A stretch of 64,000 bases of DNA from Citrobacter gillenii (lineage in GTDB: Bacteria; Pseudomonadota; Gammaproteobacteria; Enterobacterales; Enterobacteriaceae). Positions 38,146 to 48,509 of the stretch are shown one piece after another (the first letter of the stretch is position 1; each line of letters begins with the position of its first letter). A model generated the notes under the pieces. It had not been told where the DNA came from. It saw nothing but the letters and a program-made list of their open reading frames with translations, and did not search any database. The DNA is taken from NCBI RefSeq assembly GCF_013337685.1, contig NZ_SUQN01000006.1:186001-250000 (forward strand), given 5' to 3'. A program made the position numbers and the translations under genes.

Positions 38146-39849
38146 TCAGGCGATTATTTTTTGGTACTTATTGCGGGTCTCTCCTGCCTTCTCTGCCGTC
38201 TGGGTAAATGCTCCGGCATTGGTTGGCGTACCAACACTGGGGTGTGAATGGCTAGCACATTGCTGCGCCAGCTCTGCCAGTAAATCAATAGTGTCCAGCA
38301 TCATAGTCAGGGTATTAACACTCTCACTGCCAATATGGACGGTTGCCCCCATAATCTGCTGACCGCCCGCCGCCACCGATTTACGTAATGCAGCAATCTT
38401 TTCAGTCAGGGTTCCCCCCACATCAACATCCACGGCTCCGGCCACCTTAGTGGACTGTTTCCCGGAAATATCGGTTTCGTGATTGCCTTCAATGCTGGCC
38501 AGTCTGTTGCCCTTCACGGCCTGGCTAAAATCCCCGGCGCTGACCTGCTGGATGGCACCGGCCATCAGGGTGGCGGTACCCAGAACCGTAGTCTTATCCG
38601 TGGCTTTAACCGTTGTTTCACGGCTGACCAGATCACGCTGTTCCGTGTCGGCTTTGACCGTACGCGCCATCGATGTTTCGCTGATGGTCTGATCGGTCTG
38701 CCTCACCCAGTCGCCAGCCTGGGTAACACGTTGCGACACTTCCGCCCGCTGCTGTTGCAGCTGCTCACCGGGTTTAACATCCGGCAGGCTGGTACCATCC
38801 GGCAGTGTCTGCCTGATAAACGGTTTATCCGGGCGACCTCCGGTAAACGCCACTTCAACCAGCGTCCCTTCTGGCGGGAACTGGAACATGCCAGAGTCAT
38901 TCCCGGCCATAGGTACCGGCAGCGGCACCGCAGAATAAACCGGTGTCTGGTTGTCCGGGTTGCCGTCTGCATCAAGCAGCTGCACATCAACGGCATAGCG
39001 CGGCCGGAACGGATCGGCAAAATTACCACTTTTCACAGCCTCACTGGGTGCCACCACTCTGGCCAGTTTTGGTAGATGCAGCCCGGAAGCCAGTTCCGGG
39101 TAATGGCTTTCAATCTGGCGCTGTGCAGGTGTTTTCTGTAATGGCTGACCTGTTACGCGGTTTCTGGGTGTCCAGGTGACAGCCATTGTGTCATTGGTCA
39201 GATGAACTTTGGTCACGCATTCCCCGTTCAGCTCCACACCCGGCCGCAGACTCTGGATCACCGGCAGCGTAATGGAATTACCGCCAGCCGCCCCCTGGCT
39301 GAACTCTGCCGGGATATCGACCGGGCGACCGGCAAACATCGCTTTTTCCGCACCGCCCACATACAGGGAACCATCCGGCAGCTGGTACCAGATGTAATCC
39401 GGGATACTGAACGCCCTGCCCAGATTATTCAGCAACTGATAGCCCGTGCCGTTATGGGTAAAATGGGGGATCGGTTTATCGCTGTAAGGGGCATCCGGCA
39501 CACTGACAGCAATTCCGCTGTTTTCCTCCAGCCATTTGGCTACCTTGCGCAAAGTGGGATGCTGAAATGAACATGGCCACATTCTTTCAAATACGCCAAC
39601 CAGCTCGCGCACAAACAGACGCTGAAAGCCGTTTTCGGCGGGTTGTGAGCGTTCCACATAACCAGTAAACCAGCGCAAAAGCAGATCGGAATACCCCACA
39701 TCCAGCCGCACCAGTTTCCCGGTGTAATCTGTGGTTGTCTGTGCAGTGATAAATCCCCGGCCGCAGCTGTTCAGCTCCAGCACCAGGCTGGCATCAGCCA
39801 GGTGAACTTCATCCGTTGAAAGGTACAGGCGTTTAACTGGTTTCATCAT
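38146..39849 (-). CDS. Baseplate hub/spike protein (gpD-gpV-like fusion)
   Basis: 567 aa. N-terminal ~250 residues resemble the gp27/late-control D hub (VELNGECVTKVHLTNDTMAVTWTPRNR), followed by an OB-fold of the gpV/gp5 type (about 270-350, MFQFPPEGTLVEVAFTGGRPDKP) and a repetitive beta-rich/coiled end that closes with CASHSHPSVGTPTNAGAF. In P2 these are two genes; here they are one. Forms the central piercing device. Start overlaps the previous stop. Confidence 0.8.
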   Translation of the reverse strand: MMKPVKRLYLSTDEVHLADASLVLELNSCGRGFITAQTTTDYTGKLVRLDVGYSDLLLRWFTGYVERSQPAENGFQRLFVRELVGVFERMWPCSFQHPTLRKVAKWLEENSGIAVSVPDAPYSDKPIPHFTHNGTGYQLLNNLGRAFSIPDYIWYQLPDGSLYVGGAEKAMFAGRPVDIPAEFSQGAAGGNSITLPVIQSLRPGVELNGECVTKVHLTNDTMAVTWTPRNRVTGQPLQKTPAQRQIESHYPELASGLHLPKLARVVAPSEAVKSGNFADPFRPRYAVDVQLLDADGNPDNQTPVYSAVPLPVPMAGNDSGMFQFPPEGTLVEVAFTGGRPDKPFIRQTLPDGTSLPDVKPGEQLQQQRAEVSQRVTQAGDWVRQTDQTISETSMARTVKADTEQRDLVSRETTVKATDKTTVLGTATLMAGAIQQVSAGDFSQAVKGNRLASIEGNHETDISGKQSTKVAGAVDVDVGGTLTEKIAALRKSVAAGGQQIMGATVHIGSESVNTLTMMLDTIDLLAELAQQCASHSHPSVGTPTNAGAFTQTAEKAGETRNKYQKIIA

Positions 39850-40394
39850 TAACCCAAAGCATCATTGACGGGTTTCAGCACCCGTTTTTCAAACCACGTC
39901 AGTTTTTCTTCATCTTCCCCGGCCCTCTGGCCGCCAGATTGTTCCGCATTGCCGGCCGTCTGTTTTTTGGCAGACGTTTTGCCTGTTGCCCTGGCTTCCC
40001 GCTTTTCCTGCACGCTGATATGTTCTGCCAAGGTGAACGTGACCAGCCAGGCCATTTTCCCGTCCTGCTGAGGGGCATCAAGTGTCCCGCTGAATGTCGC
40101 CTCGCGAAAATTCACGGCTCTGGCCACTTCATGTGCCACACGGTATTTCTGGCGATTTCCTCCGGCATCGGTGGCGCTGGCCAGTTCAAAAATACGCTTC
40201 AGGATCTCCGGGCTTTTAAAAGGAATTTCACCACTGATACGCAGTTCTTTCCCTTTTGCCCCCTGCTCTGATTTGGTTGTTGCACTTGTCTGGCCGGACT
40301 GGTCTTTATCCTGAAACTGCTGCGATACGGTCACGCGCATGTTTTTCAGCCGGATAGCCTCTCCATTAAGCGCCAGTGTTGGGATCGAAGTCAT
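39849..40394 (-). CDS. Conserved phage baseplate-region protein
   Basis: 181 aa. Central part (10-140) beta-rich; Gln/Lys-rich linker (TSAKKQTAGNAEQSGGQRAGE) and a short C-terminal helix WFEKRVLKPVNDALG. Lies between tail-fibre genes and the spike, overlapping the 5' end of the spike gene by one base. Likely a baseplate component; exact homologue in P2 not clear. Confidence 0.6.
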   Translation of the reverse strand: MTSIPTLALNGEAIRLKNMRVTVSQQFQDKDQSGQTSATTKSEQGAKGKELRISGEIPFKSPEILKRIFELASATDAGGNRQKYRVAHEVARAVNFREATFSGTLDAPQQDGKMAWLVTFTLAEHISVQEKREARATGKTSAKKQTAGNAEQSGGQRAGEDEEKLTWFEKRVLKPVNDALG

Positions 40395-41091
40395 GAATCA
40401 TTCCCTTTATTCCATCCAGATTGTCACCGACCAGCATCACCGCCGCTGTGTAGACGGCTGACGGTTGCGGGATATCCTTGACCAGTTCCAGCAGCGTGGT
40501 AGCCGTATCGCCGGTGCGGGCAAACACCCATGCCCTCGCGCTTTTCCCCTGCAAATCATTCAGCCCGCTGGCCACATCACTGATCAGGCTGTCACGCAGC
40601 TGCACGAACTCACCCATTTGCTGCTTTAATCCGTCCAGGCTGAATCCCGCGCTGGCCGCTTTTTGTGCCTGGCTGACAGCCGCTGCAGACAATGCCGCCC
40701 TGCTGGTTGGCACAGACAGCGGAATAGCCACCGGCAACCCCGCCCCGGCTTTAGCGGGGATTTGCATTTTTTCGATGGCCAGCGCCGCAGCGGATTGTGC
40801 CAGGCGTTTTACCTGAGTGAATGCCGGTGCAGGGAAAACATCGACCAGACCGTTGAGACGGGTCATAAAATTCTCATGCGTCTGACCTGTCACCATCATG
40901 ATCATCACATCGGCATTCCCGCCCGTTCCGTCCAGCCTTTCAGCAAGATAGCGGACGGCGTTCACCGGGCTGAGATATGCCCCGTTATCCGTCTGCTGCC
41001 CCAGACCGTTTATCCACGGATGCGCCGGAACAACGGAACAATTCAGCGCGGCCAGTGAGTCAGTAAACGCCAGACGCGCTTCACGCCACAT
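40366..41091 (-). CDS. Phage tail-region protein of unknown function
   Basis: 241 aa from ATG 41091 (MWREARLAFTDSLAALN), which overlaps the upstream stop by 11 bases; a start at 41127 has no better signal. Ala/Leu-rich, soluble, with helices (TSRAALSAAAVSQAQKAASAGFSLDGLKQQM). It overlaps the next gene by 29 bases, so it is coupled. Not recognised. Confidence 0.65.
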   Translation of the reverse strand: MWREARLAFTDSLAALNCSVVPAHPWINGLGQQTDNGAYLSPVNAVRYLAERLDGTGGNADVMIMMVTGQTHENFMTRLNGLVDVFPAPAFTQVKRLAQSAAALAIEKMQIPAKAGAGLPVAIPLSVPTSRAALSAAAVSQAQKAASAGFSLDGLKQQMGEFVQLRDSLISDVASGLNDLQGKSARAWVFARTGDTATTLLELVKDIPQPSAVYTAAVMLVGDNLDGIKGMIHDFDPNTGA

Positions 41092-41665
41092 CAGGCACCT
41101 CCGGCCAGCTAATATCAGGCGCATCATTTGGATTTATGCGGTTAAGTAAAACGCGGTATTTTTTCCACGCCAGTAAAAGTGCCGCTTCCGCTTCTGTCGC
41201 AATACCCAAATCAACAGCATCCTGCAGCGGTCCAATTTTTGATGTGGCCAACGTCAGAAGGCTTTCTTTTTGCTGTGTCGCCTGTGTGATCTGCGCCATT
41301 TTTTCTGCGCCGGTATCATGCACCCATTTTTTCCCATCCCACTTCACGAAATGCCCTTCAGGTGCAACGGAAACAACATCTTCAGGCAAGCTCCCCAGTT
41401 GGTTAATCGTGGTGGCACTCCCTGTATGAATGTCGTAAACCGTTTTTCCCCGATGGTCTTCAACAAGTGACCACTTGCCGGACTCAAAATTAAAAACAGC
41501 AACAAAGCCATCCGGTGCTGAAGGTGGAGCAATATCGGTACTGTAAGCGGGTAAACCCGTATTTGCCGGGATATACCCATCTCCTTTACCGATAAATTCA
41601 TTCGTGGAAGACGAAAGGTTATAGATAGTAATTACCCGATCAGCGTCGGTCATTTTAAAAGCCAT
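41081..41665 (-). CDS. Tail fibre assembly chaperone
   Basis: 194 aa. Caudo_TAP/gpG-type: N-terminal AFKMTDADRVITIYNLSSSTNEFIG, the middle AYSTDIAPPSAPDGFVAVFN and the repeated EDVVSVAPEGHFVKWDGKKWVHD, and C-terminal ISWPEVPDVA. Helps trimerise the fibre encoded next to it. Overlaps the fibre stop by one base. Confidence 0.88.
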   Translation of the reverse strand: MAFKMTDADRVITIYNLSSSTNEFIGKGDGYIPANTGLPAYSTDIAPPSAPDGFVAVFNFESGKWSLVEDHRGKTVYDIHTGSATTINQLGSLPEDVVSVAPEGHFVKWDGKKWVHDTGAEKMAQITQATQQKESLLTLATSKIGPLQDAVDLGIATEAEAALLLAWKKYRVLLNRINPNDAPDISWPEVPDVA

Positions 41666-43620
41666 TAAGCAAGCCTCACTAAGTAGTTAAACGCGGTATT
41701 TTTCACGGTGTTTTCAGCATTACCCGCAGCATTGACTGTAATTGCGTGATTGTGCGCCCCCAAAGCAATGCTGTGGCTGTGGGCACCAATTGCAGTGGTG
41801 TGGTTATGAGCACCAATCGCAGTGGTATGGGAATGCGCTCCAGCTGATCCTGTTTGCTGAGTCCCCACAACACCGGCATTAGCCCCTGCCCCGACCAACG
41901 CTGTCTGTGCTGATGTATTGAGCCAGTAAATTGAAACACCGTGTGTGTGGGCACCTGTGCTATTAGTCGTTTTTGTTCCGTAGTCATAGGAAGACGACGA
42001 TTTAGTTCCGTAATCAAAGGAGGTTGTGCCCTTCGTTCCGAGATCGGTATTTGCAGCGGATGCTGAGTGGTTGTGCGACTTAATACCGTCCTGCTCAAAC
42101 GACAAGACTGCACGTCCTTCAGGCTTGCCTTTAATCGTCTGGCCTCGCATATCAGGGATAACGCCAGATGGATACGCTATAGCAAGTAATGGATAGGCCG
42201 ACTTACTAAAAGTCTGTCCCTGCATTAAGGCATAGCCCACCGGGGTTGTATCCGATGGCCACGGAACGGGTGCACCGACAGGAAAAACATCATCTGGTGC
42301 CCACGGTGTCCATGGCTGTGTTGAATACTTGCTCCTCGAATAGCTTCGCGAACTGCCGTACACACGATAAATCTGCGTAATCCCTGCACTTTTCAAAACA
42401 ACCAGGGAACCGGCATTATTTTCCGGGTAATGCAGTGCTGTACTGGTATTTGCATTTGCTGGCTGGTGAAACAGTCCCGGTTTCTGGTAATTATCCAGAT
42501 CCTGACCGGCACCAATTTCAATACACTGACCTTCAAAAATATCCTGTGCCGTGACACTGATATCAGCGGTCAGCGCATGCCCGTTAACCTTCCTTTCTGA
42601 CGGTACGCGACCATTTGCATTCTCATTCACTGCTTTTAATGCCTTTGGCGTGACGGCCAGCTTTTCGGAATTGCTGTCCGTGGCACTGCTTAACTGCACA
42701 AACCCTTTTTCACTGGTTGAGGCATCGGGATGATTTCGGGACTGCTCATGCTTTTTCAGCGCATCACTGGCCTGTTGTTCGTTCAGCGTCCCTTTGGGCC
42801 GTAAATCCGTGATATTGCCATTCACATCAATGCTGGCCACGGCAAACACATAATGCTGCACGCCGTTCTGCACGTAATCTGCCAGGTTTTCCGCCACGGT
42901 GATTTTGCACTGCGCGTTCCAGACACTGGTCAGCGATCCCGTCCAGCACACATCCAGCCAGACTTTGACCGGCTTTGTTGTCACGGTGATATTCTGATTT
43001 GCAGCCAGTGACGTACGCAGCCCTGCCACATAGCCAGTGCCTTTGGTCACAAAGAACTGATTGCCCGTTTTACCGACCAGCCAGCCATCGCCAAAGAATG
43101 CCGCAGCCCCGTAAATATCCACATTTTCCAGGCGTTGACGCTCATCCATCCCGGCCATACGGGCCGTGAAGTCAATCTGCCAGGTTTCAGCCGGTGTAGT
43201 AATCCCGGTTTCAGTCTGTGCGCCGTTGTACTCCATCAGAAACGAACGGGTAAGCACGTTCCCCTGTTGCCCTTCCGCTGTTTTCAGCTTTTGCTGTAAG
43301 GGCGCATGAACAATCATGGCCAGGGTGCCGCTGGCCTTATTCAGCAGACCGATCCAGTTGAAACTGAAATCGCCCACGTCAGCGCCCAGAACGGCGGAAT
43401 ACACCACGCCATTTTCATTCACCACGCCAGTGCGGGTAACAGGCTGCCGGTGCACAATCTGCTCCACAGGCGGCAGTGCTTCATTCCGGTCAACGGGTGT
43501 ATCCGGGTTCAGCCCTGGCACATTCGCAAACACAAACTCATCCAGTAACACCGGCTCGCCGGTTGCACCCTGCTGCGCTTTCCAGTGCTCAAATGCCAGC
43601 GTGATAGCTGTCTGTGACAT
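41665..43620 (-). CDS. Tail fibre protein
   Basis: 651 aa. N-terminal tail-collar attachment domain ([25 protein letters not shown]), central beta region, collar-type tip [21 protein letters not shown], and a His-rich C-terminal run of GAH-x-H repeats ending FNYLVRLA. The His ladder binds metal in related fibres. Host-range determinant, with the tip the most variable part. Confidence 0.9.
   Translation of the reverse strand: MSQTAITLAFEHWKAQQGATGEPVLLDEFVFANVPGLNPDTPVDRNEALPPVEQIVHRQPVTRTGVVNENGVVYSAVLGADVGDFSFNWIGLLNKASGTLAMIVHAPLQQKLKTAEGQQGNVLTRSFLMEYNGAQTETGITTPAETWQIDFTARMAGMDERQRLENVDIYGAAAFFGDGWLVGKTGNQFFVTKGTGYVAGLRTSLAANQNITVTTKPVKVWLDVCWTGSLTSVWNAQCKITVAENLADYVQNGVQHYVFAVASIDVNGNITDLRPKGTLNEQQASDALKKHEQSRNHPDASTSEKGFVQLSSATDSNSEKLAVTPKALKAVNENANGRVPSERKVNGHALTADISVTAQDIFEGQCIEIGAGQDLDNYQKPGLFHQPANANTSTALHYPENNAGSLVVLKSAGITQIYRVYGSSRSYSRSKYSTQPWTPWAPDDVFPVGAPVPWPSDTTPVGYALMQGQTFSKSAYPLLAIAYPSGVIPDMRGQTIKGKPEGRAVLSFEQDGIKSHNHSASAANTDLGTKGTTSFDYGTKSSSSYDYGTKTTNSTGAHTHGVSIYWLNTSAQTALVGAGANAGVVGTQQTGSAGAHSHTTAIGAHNHTTAIGAHSHSIALGAHNHAITVNAAGNAENTVKNTAFNYLVRLA
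41735..42070 (-). repeat. In-frame repeats in the tail-fibre tip
   Basis: A unit of about 27-30 bases encoding [12 protein letters not shown] is repeated at 41750-41850, and a second unit encoding LGTKGT/YGTKSS/YGTKTT at 41965-42040. Copy number could change by slippage or recombination. Confidence 0.7.
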
Positions 43621-43630
43621 AAAAAACTCC

Positions 43631-44224
43631 TTACAAACCTGCGCTGAATGTCGCGCTTCGGGTTTCCGTCCCTGCTAACGAAGCCGGATAAACCACGTAT
43701 TCCCCCTGATCCCATCCAGCTCTGATAGCCATTTTTTCCGATGTGATCACCTCAAACTGATAACGGCGGCATGTTCGCCCGTACTGCCGGATTATCTGGA
43801 TAAGCAGCTGCGTGTTGTCCGCTATCTGGCTGTCTGTCACACGTACCAGGATCACATCCCAGTCAATACCCGGCTGACGCTCCCGCAGCTCCACATATCC
43901 AATGCCCAGCCGTTCAAAGATGTTGATAAATCCCTCAACGGAACCGGCATCACGCGCATTCACGAAGGCAAACGCCACCCGTTTGCGGAACAGACTCAAT
44001 GGCTCACCATCAAAGCGGGTTATGTCCCTGTCATACGCCAGCAGGTTCAGTAATGCCGGTGTGCAGGTCAGCGGATCAAACTGGTTCAGTGGCCAGGTTA
44101 TCCAGCCGTAAACCTCCGCCCAGAATCGCCGGGCTGTTTTCAGCAGCTTGTTCGGCTCCCCCTGGTTCATCCAGGAGGGAAGCACCATCCCAGCCAGCTT
44201 TTTCATGAACTCATTCATTCTCAA
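43631..44224 (-). CDS. Phage tail protein I
   Basis: 197 aa. gpI-family baseplate wedge connector; typical block [35 protein letters not shown]. Start overlaps the J stop by 14 bases. Links baseplate to fibre. Confidence 0.88.
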   Translation of the reverse strand: MRMNEFMKKLAGMVLPSWMNQGEPNKLLKTARRFWAEVYGWITWPLNQFDPLTCTPALLNLLAYDRDITRFDGEPLSLFRKRVAFAFVNARDAGSVEGFINIFERLGIGYVELRERQPGIDWDVILVRVTDSQIADNTQLLIQIIRQYGRTCRRYQFEVITSEKMAIRAGWDQGEYVVYPASLAGTETRSATFSAGL

Positions 44225-45395
44225 GACTCACTACCAGTGACTTCAGGCGCGGCACATTCAGCTCACTGGTAATGTCACCCAGTGAAAAGGACAGCGAATC
44301 CGCCAGCGCAAAGGTTTTGTGGATCTCCCGTCCCAACTGAGAAAACGAGAACCGCGAATATGGCCACGTCTTTCTGACGTCAAAATCAGCGTTTTCACGA
44401 AAAGCACAGCGGATCATGTTTTCAATCCCGGCCTTCAGGCTGTTCCGTTCATCGTCTGTCAGGTTGGCCAGATTTCTGACATACACCGTCACGACCAGAT
44501 CGTGACGGGTTTCCGGCATGGCGTAACACTGCATATCGTCGCCGTGGCCGTGGTGTCCCTGCGTGTTGATGTAATCATTCACCGCATTCACAAACGGCGC
44601 GGAAGCTACCCCGCTGTCCAGCAATAAATAGGCGTTTGCGGTACCCGGTCCCCTCGGCGCTTCATGCTCAAAGAAAATCCGGTCAATACTCAGCCCGGCA
44701 ACACCGGCAATCATTGAACGGTAAACCGCATCCGTGTGGTAATTGCCCACAAGGTTGAACTGGTTGCGGCAGCGTTCACGCAGTTCATCATCACTTTCTT
44801 CATCGGCACCCGGCACAGTCAGCCAGTTTTCTTCGCTGGCCACATGACTGATACCATCCACGGCCACAGGCAAAATGCGGTAATACCCTGGCGCAAGGTT
44901 ATAGGCTCCCCCGGTTCCGGTAGCTTTCACCGGCAGCAATGCGCTGGCCGTGCCGGAAGGGATCACCACATCGGCTGTGGTCGCCAGTTCGTACACCCTG
45001 CCGTTAATGCGTTCAGTCTGGATAACCGTCCCGGCCTTCACCGTCACAACAGCTTTGGCATCCTCCTTAAAGAAGCGGATCACACCCTGCGCAGCGCTGG
45101 CGGGTTTCGCCGTCACGTTCACCGCCCAAGCCAGCAGACGCAACATGCTCCCGCTGGCCGTGGCCACAAACATATTGGCCAGCACTGTGGACACCAGAAC
45201 CTCTTTCAGCCACATCACCGGCGCAGTCACAATGGCCGTGACTAACCGCCAGAACGGTGACATGCGGGATGTGTTGGTGATCATGCCTTCCTCAGCCGCA
45301 ATCGCATTAAAGCGATCCCGCACTTCAGATTCCGTCACCGGCATCCCGCTGGCCTTCACCACTTCCTCAAAATCAACCTGCGGTTTTTCTGTCAT
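44211..45395 (-). CDS. Baseplate J-like protein
   Basis: 394 aa. N-terminal helical part, then the Baseplate_J domain (ASGSMLRLLAWAVNVTAKPAS, VKATGTGGAYNLAPGY and GTANAYLLLDSGVAS). Forms the baseplate wedge with W-like and I. Overlaps its upstream partner by 4 bases. Confidence 0.9.
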   Translation of the reverse strand: MTEKPQVDFEEVVKASGMPVTESEVRDRFNAIAAEEGMITNTSRMSPFWRLVTAIVTAPVMWLKEVLVSTVLANMFVATASGSMLRLLAWAVNVTAKPASAAQGVIRFFKEDAKAVVTVKAGTVIQTERINGRVYELATTADVVIPSGTASALLPVKATGTGGAYNLAPGYYRILPVAVDGISHVASEENWLTVPGADEESDDELRERCRNQFNLVGNYHTDAVYRSMIAGVAGLSIDRIFFEHEAPRGPGTANAYLLLDSGVASAPFVNAVNDYINTQGHHGHGDDMQCYAMPETRHDLVVTVYVRNLANLTDDERNSLKAGIENMIRCAFRENADFDVRKTWPYSRFSFSQLGREIHKTFALADSLSFSLGDITSELNVPRLKSLVVSLENE

Positions 45396-45721
45396 AAATC
45401 CACCTGCGCAGAAATGCCGCCAAAATCATAGGCGCTGGCCGTTATCCATAATCGTTTCTGGCTTTCCTCACTGATTTCCACTGTTCCCGGAATAATCCGT
45501 TCATCATCTTCAATCAGTAATTCCATACGGGTAAAAATATCCGCCCGCATTGTTGGGCTGCGTTCGGCAATCAGTTCCGTTGCCAGTCCGCTTTCAATAA
45601 TGGAATGAATAATGTCCTGTCCGATACTTTTACGGTTATTACACAGTTCAGGTTCATATCCGGTATTCAGAACAAAATCACCGCCCTGAATAAGCAAATC
45701 AATATAAAGGCTCTCACTCAT
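45392..45721 (-). CDS. Baseplate wedge protein W-like (DUF2590 type)
   Basis: 109 aa. Small lysozyme-lacking gp25/gpW-like wedge, with NNRKSIGQDIIHSIIESGL and ERIIPGTVEISEE. DUF2590 type of HP1/K139 relatives by recall. Overlaps tape measure stop and J start by 4 bases each. Confidence 0.75.
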   Translation of the reverse strand: MSESLYIDLLIQGGDFVLNTGYEPELCNNRKSIGQDIIHSIIESGLATELIAERSPTMRADIFTRMELLIEDDERIIPGTVEISEESQKRLWITASAYDFGGISAQVDL

Positions 45722-47778
45722 GCGCCCAGCTCCTGAAATTCCATTAACTGACCGGGTGTAATCATTTCTTTCGGATAAATGTTTACCGTGTCAATTTTCC
45801 GGCTATTGTCGGTCACGGACTTAGCATTACTGTTAATCGTTTTGGTAATTCCGCCCTTCTCAATGCCTTTTAATTCACCTCCGGTTAAAAGCCTGTCTGG
45901 GGTGAAACTATTTTGCGTCACCGCAGGAAGTGCGCCTTCAGCTTTCACGGATTGTTTTAACTCTGGTACCGGATACACCGCTGTTTCATTTTTAGCGATA
46001 CCTGCTGAAGCAGCGCCCGCCAGTTCAATATCAACACCCGGAATATTATTTAATTTACTTACAATCCAGTTCCATGATTTCAGAAAGCCGTTTTTAACCG
46101 ACAGCCAGACATTATCAAACAATGACACAATGCCCGTGGCCAGCCCGCTTAATGCCTGAGAAGGAGAAAACCCGGTCAGCATGGAAATAAAACTGTTCCA
46201 GCCTTCGCTGATAAACTGCCAGGCTGAAGCAAACACCCCGGCAAGCCATGCCACTACCCTGGCGCATGCCTGAAATGCAGCGGTATCCATGACCGCGTTC
46301 TTTACCGTGTCCCAGTGTTTAATCAGCAGCCAGCAACCGGCAGCAAGTAAGGCAACGGCACCAATCACAAGCAGGATCGGCCAGCTCATCAGATTGATAC
46401 CTATCCCGGCCATCATTGCCGCCATACGGACCGCCAGCAACGTACCGCGCAGAAATTTCAGCGTGGCGTTCCAGGCAACTACGGCAATGTTCCCCAGCCA
46501 GACAGTGGCGGTGTAGATTTTCGTGACGGCCGTCAGCGCTACCCAAATCCCGCGCAACCCCATCATGATGAATCTGGAGACACCCATCACGATGTTGGCG
46601 ACTGCGCCCATAGCCGCAAAGCTGAGCAAGGCCATTGCCGCATAACCGACAACACGCGCAATGTTGGGAAACAGCTGCATCCAGCGGGCAAAGGTCTGCC
46701 CCATATCAGCCAGGCGATTCAGTACCGGATATAACACCGGGATCAGCGTCAGGCCAATCACGGTCTGGATAGCCTTCAGGATTGCGACAAAGCGATCCCA
46801 CGGCTTCACCATTTTCTGCGCCATTTCCTGGGTACGCTTCAGACCATCAGCACCGCCCAGTTCTGTGATATTGCGCTGAAGCAGCGCCACATTACCGTAC
46901 AGGTGTTTTACCACCGCCGAACTGTCACCAAATGCCGCATCCAGTTCAGCCTGGGCTTTCAGGTTCCCTTCCAGGCTTTTGCCATACTTGCCCTGTAACT
47001 TGATCAGCATTTCAGGCATGGACAGCATTTTGCCGGTGGAATCCGTGAAGGACAGCCCCAGCTTTTTACCGCCCTCAATGGCTCCGGTCATAAAGCCTTC
47101 ATAAGCACTGCTGGCTTCCGTGCCCAGTGTCCGCTGAAGTTGTCCCAGCACGGCCAGCTGTTCGTCCAGCCCCACGCCGTAGTTGGTACCCACACCGCGC
47201 GCCCCTTCCATCAAATCCTTGATAGCGGCCATTTCCGTGCCAAAGGTTTTGCGCATGTACACCATTTTTCCGGCCAACTGTTCAGCAAACTCAACCTTTC
47301 CCAGCCGGTTGGCATCGGCGGAAAAGTTACCGAACATCTGCCCCATAAACTCAGCGGTTTCCGCTGCGGTGGATTTGAGCGCAAACGCCAGGGTATTAGC
47401 GACTTTCGTCACTTTCGGCAGCTCATTCCCGGTCAGCCCGGCAATGGAGGCGTTTATACTTTCCGTGGACTGTACAAACTCCACCGCGCTGGCGCCGTAG
47501 GTCGTACTGAAGCGCAGCGCATCACGCTGAACGGCCTTAAGCGCAGAATCATCGATCCCTTTTGCGGCCGCATCATTCAGCGCGTCATACATTTCAATGG
47601 CGGGCATTAGCGCACCTTTAATGGCCATCCCTGTACCCGCCAGCGCAAGAACACCGCCGCCAATCTGCATAAAGGCTTCTTTTGATTTTTCAGCAAAGCC
47701 CGTTACATTGCCCTGCGCCTGTTTTAACGGGCGGGACAATTTATCAATAAGGCTTAATGTAAAATCTAACTGTTTCAT
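45718..47778 (-). CDS. Tail tape measure protein
   Basis: 686 aa. Long helical N-terminal part (TLSLIDKLSRPLKQAQGNVTG), TMP signature region with GMAIKGALMPAIEMYDALN, and several hydrophobic helices near 360-500 (MAALLSFAAMGAVANIVMGV and later). Sets tail length. Start ATG overlaps the chaperone frame-2 stop (ATGA). Confidence 0.9.
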   Translation of the reverse strand: MKQLDFTLSLIDKLSRPLKQAQGNVTGFAEKSKEAFMQIGGGVLALAGTGMAIKGALMPAIEMYDALNDAAAKGIDDSALKAVQRDALRFSTTYGASAVEFVQSTESINASIAGLTGNELPKVTKVANTLAFALKSTAAETAEFMGQMFGNFSADANRLGKVEFAEQLAGKMVYMRKTFGTEMAAIKDLMEGARGVGTNYGVGLDEQLAVLGQLQRTLGTEASSAYEGFMTGAIEGGKKLGLSFTDSTGKMLSMPEMLIKLQGKYGKSLEGNLKAQAELDAAFGDSSAVVKHLYGNVALLQRNITELGGADGLKRTQEMAQKMVKPWDRFVAILKAIQTVIGLTLIPVLYPVLNRLADMGQTFARWMQLFPNIARVVGYAAMALLSFAAMGAVANIVMGVSRFIMMGLRGIWVALTAVTKIYTATVWLGNIAVVAWNATLKFLRGTLLAVRMAAMMAGIGINLMSWPILLVIGAVALLAAGCWLLIKHWDTVKNAVMDTAAFQACARVVAWLAGVFASAWQFISEGWNSFISMLTGFSPSQALSGLATGIVSLFDNVWLSVKNGFLKSWNWIVSKLNNIPGVDIELAGAASAGIAKNETAVYPVPELKQSVKAEGALPAVTQNSFTPDRLLTGGELKGIEKGGITKTINSNAKSVTDNSRKIDTVNIYPKEMITPGQLMEFQELGA

Positions 47779-48223
47779 TCAGTGCCTTTAAATGCTTTAG
47801 CCACGCCATTAGCCACAGCTATTCCCGTATATTCCCAGTGACGGTTATCCAGCCATATAGCGGCGGCAATATCGTCAACGGAGTCCTGACCATGCGGTAA
47901 ATAATGACGACGGAGAATTAAATACTGTTCGAGTCCATTTCGTTCAATATCATGGACTCGCTTTGTCAGTTTTTTACTTCAATCTCCAGTTCCGGCGCGT
48001 AAATATCATTAACCTTACTAACCAGTTGCAACGCTGCGCCCGGACGTTTTAATACGTCAATCAGTGCTTCTTTCGTTTCCGGGGTAACAATACGCATCAG
48101 ATAATTATTTGCAGGCGCAACTTTATTATCCATTGCCATTTCATTAATCAGTTTATTGTAAGCAGTCTGATTAGGTTCAAAAACAATATCTGCACCACAA
48201 ACACTCAGTTTAATTTGTTCCAT
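47775..48223 (-). CDS. Tail assembly chaperone GT fusion by -1 frameshift
   Basis: Upstream frame ends at TGA 47966. At its 3' end the heptamer A AAA AAC (minus strand, 47975-47969) precedes the stop directly. A -1 shift there enters the frame CTG ACA AAG CGA GTC CAT and continues 64 codons to TGA 47777-47775, which overlaps the tape-measure ATG. Equivalent of P2 E/E' and lambda G/GT. Fusion about 149 aa. This extension has no own start. Confidence 0.85.
47966..48223 (-). CDS. Tail assembly chaperone G (short form)
   Basis: 85 aa from ATG 48223 (MEQIKLSVCGADIVFEPNQ); GTG 48232 is an alternative. Ends VKN with the slippery run. Binds the tape measure before tube polymerisation. The start overlaps the Rz1-like gene end by 14 bases. 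Confidence 0.85.
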   Translation of the reverse strand: MEQIKLSVCGADIVFEPNQTAYNKLINEMAMDNKVAPANNYLMRIVTPETKEALIDVLKRPGAALQLVSKVNDIYAPELEIEVKN

Positions 48224-48509
48224 AAATAACACGCTCTCTTAAATTAATTTCATCAACTAACTGATTATGACGCGCCGCACACTGACCATATATTTCAAGG
48301 TAAACAGTCAGCAGTTCCGCTGCATCTTTACCTGTTGCCCCGTTCAGGCGCGGCAGCTGCGTGGCGCATCGTGTTTTCAGGTTTTCCTGATAACGCACGT
48401 TCGGTACCGGCGACGGCGCTGTTGTACATGCTGACAAACTCATCAGACAGGCACCTGTTAGTAAAAACCGGCTTAAGCACTTCCGTGCGGATCTCTCGCG
48501 GTTGCGCAT
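48210..48509 (-). CDS. Rz1-like outer-membrane spanin lipoprotein
   Basis: 99 aa. Basic N-terminus, hydrophobic core and lipobox LSAC (Cys28), giving a mature ~72-aa lipoprotein. Starts inside the Rz-like gene in another frame (overlap 182 bases), the typical nested spanin arrangement (P2 LysB/LysC). Confidence 0.85.
   Translation of the reverse strand: MRNRERSARKCLSRFLLTGACLMSLSACTTAPSPVPNVRYQENLKTRCATQLPRLNGATGKDAAELLTVYLEIYGQCAARHNQLVDEINLRERVIYGTN

Noticed and set aside
41735-42070. Possible CRISPR-like repeats
   Set aside because: The repeats are in-frame coding units of the tail fibre, without unique spacers.
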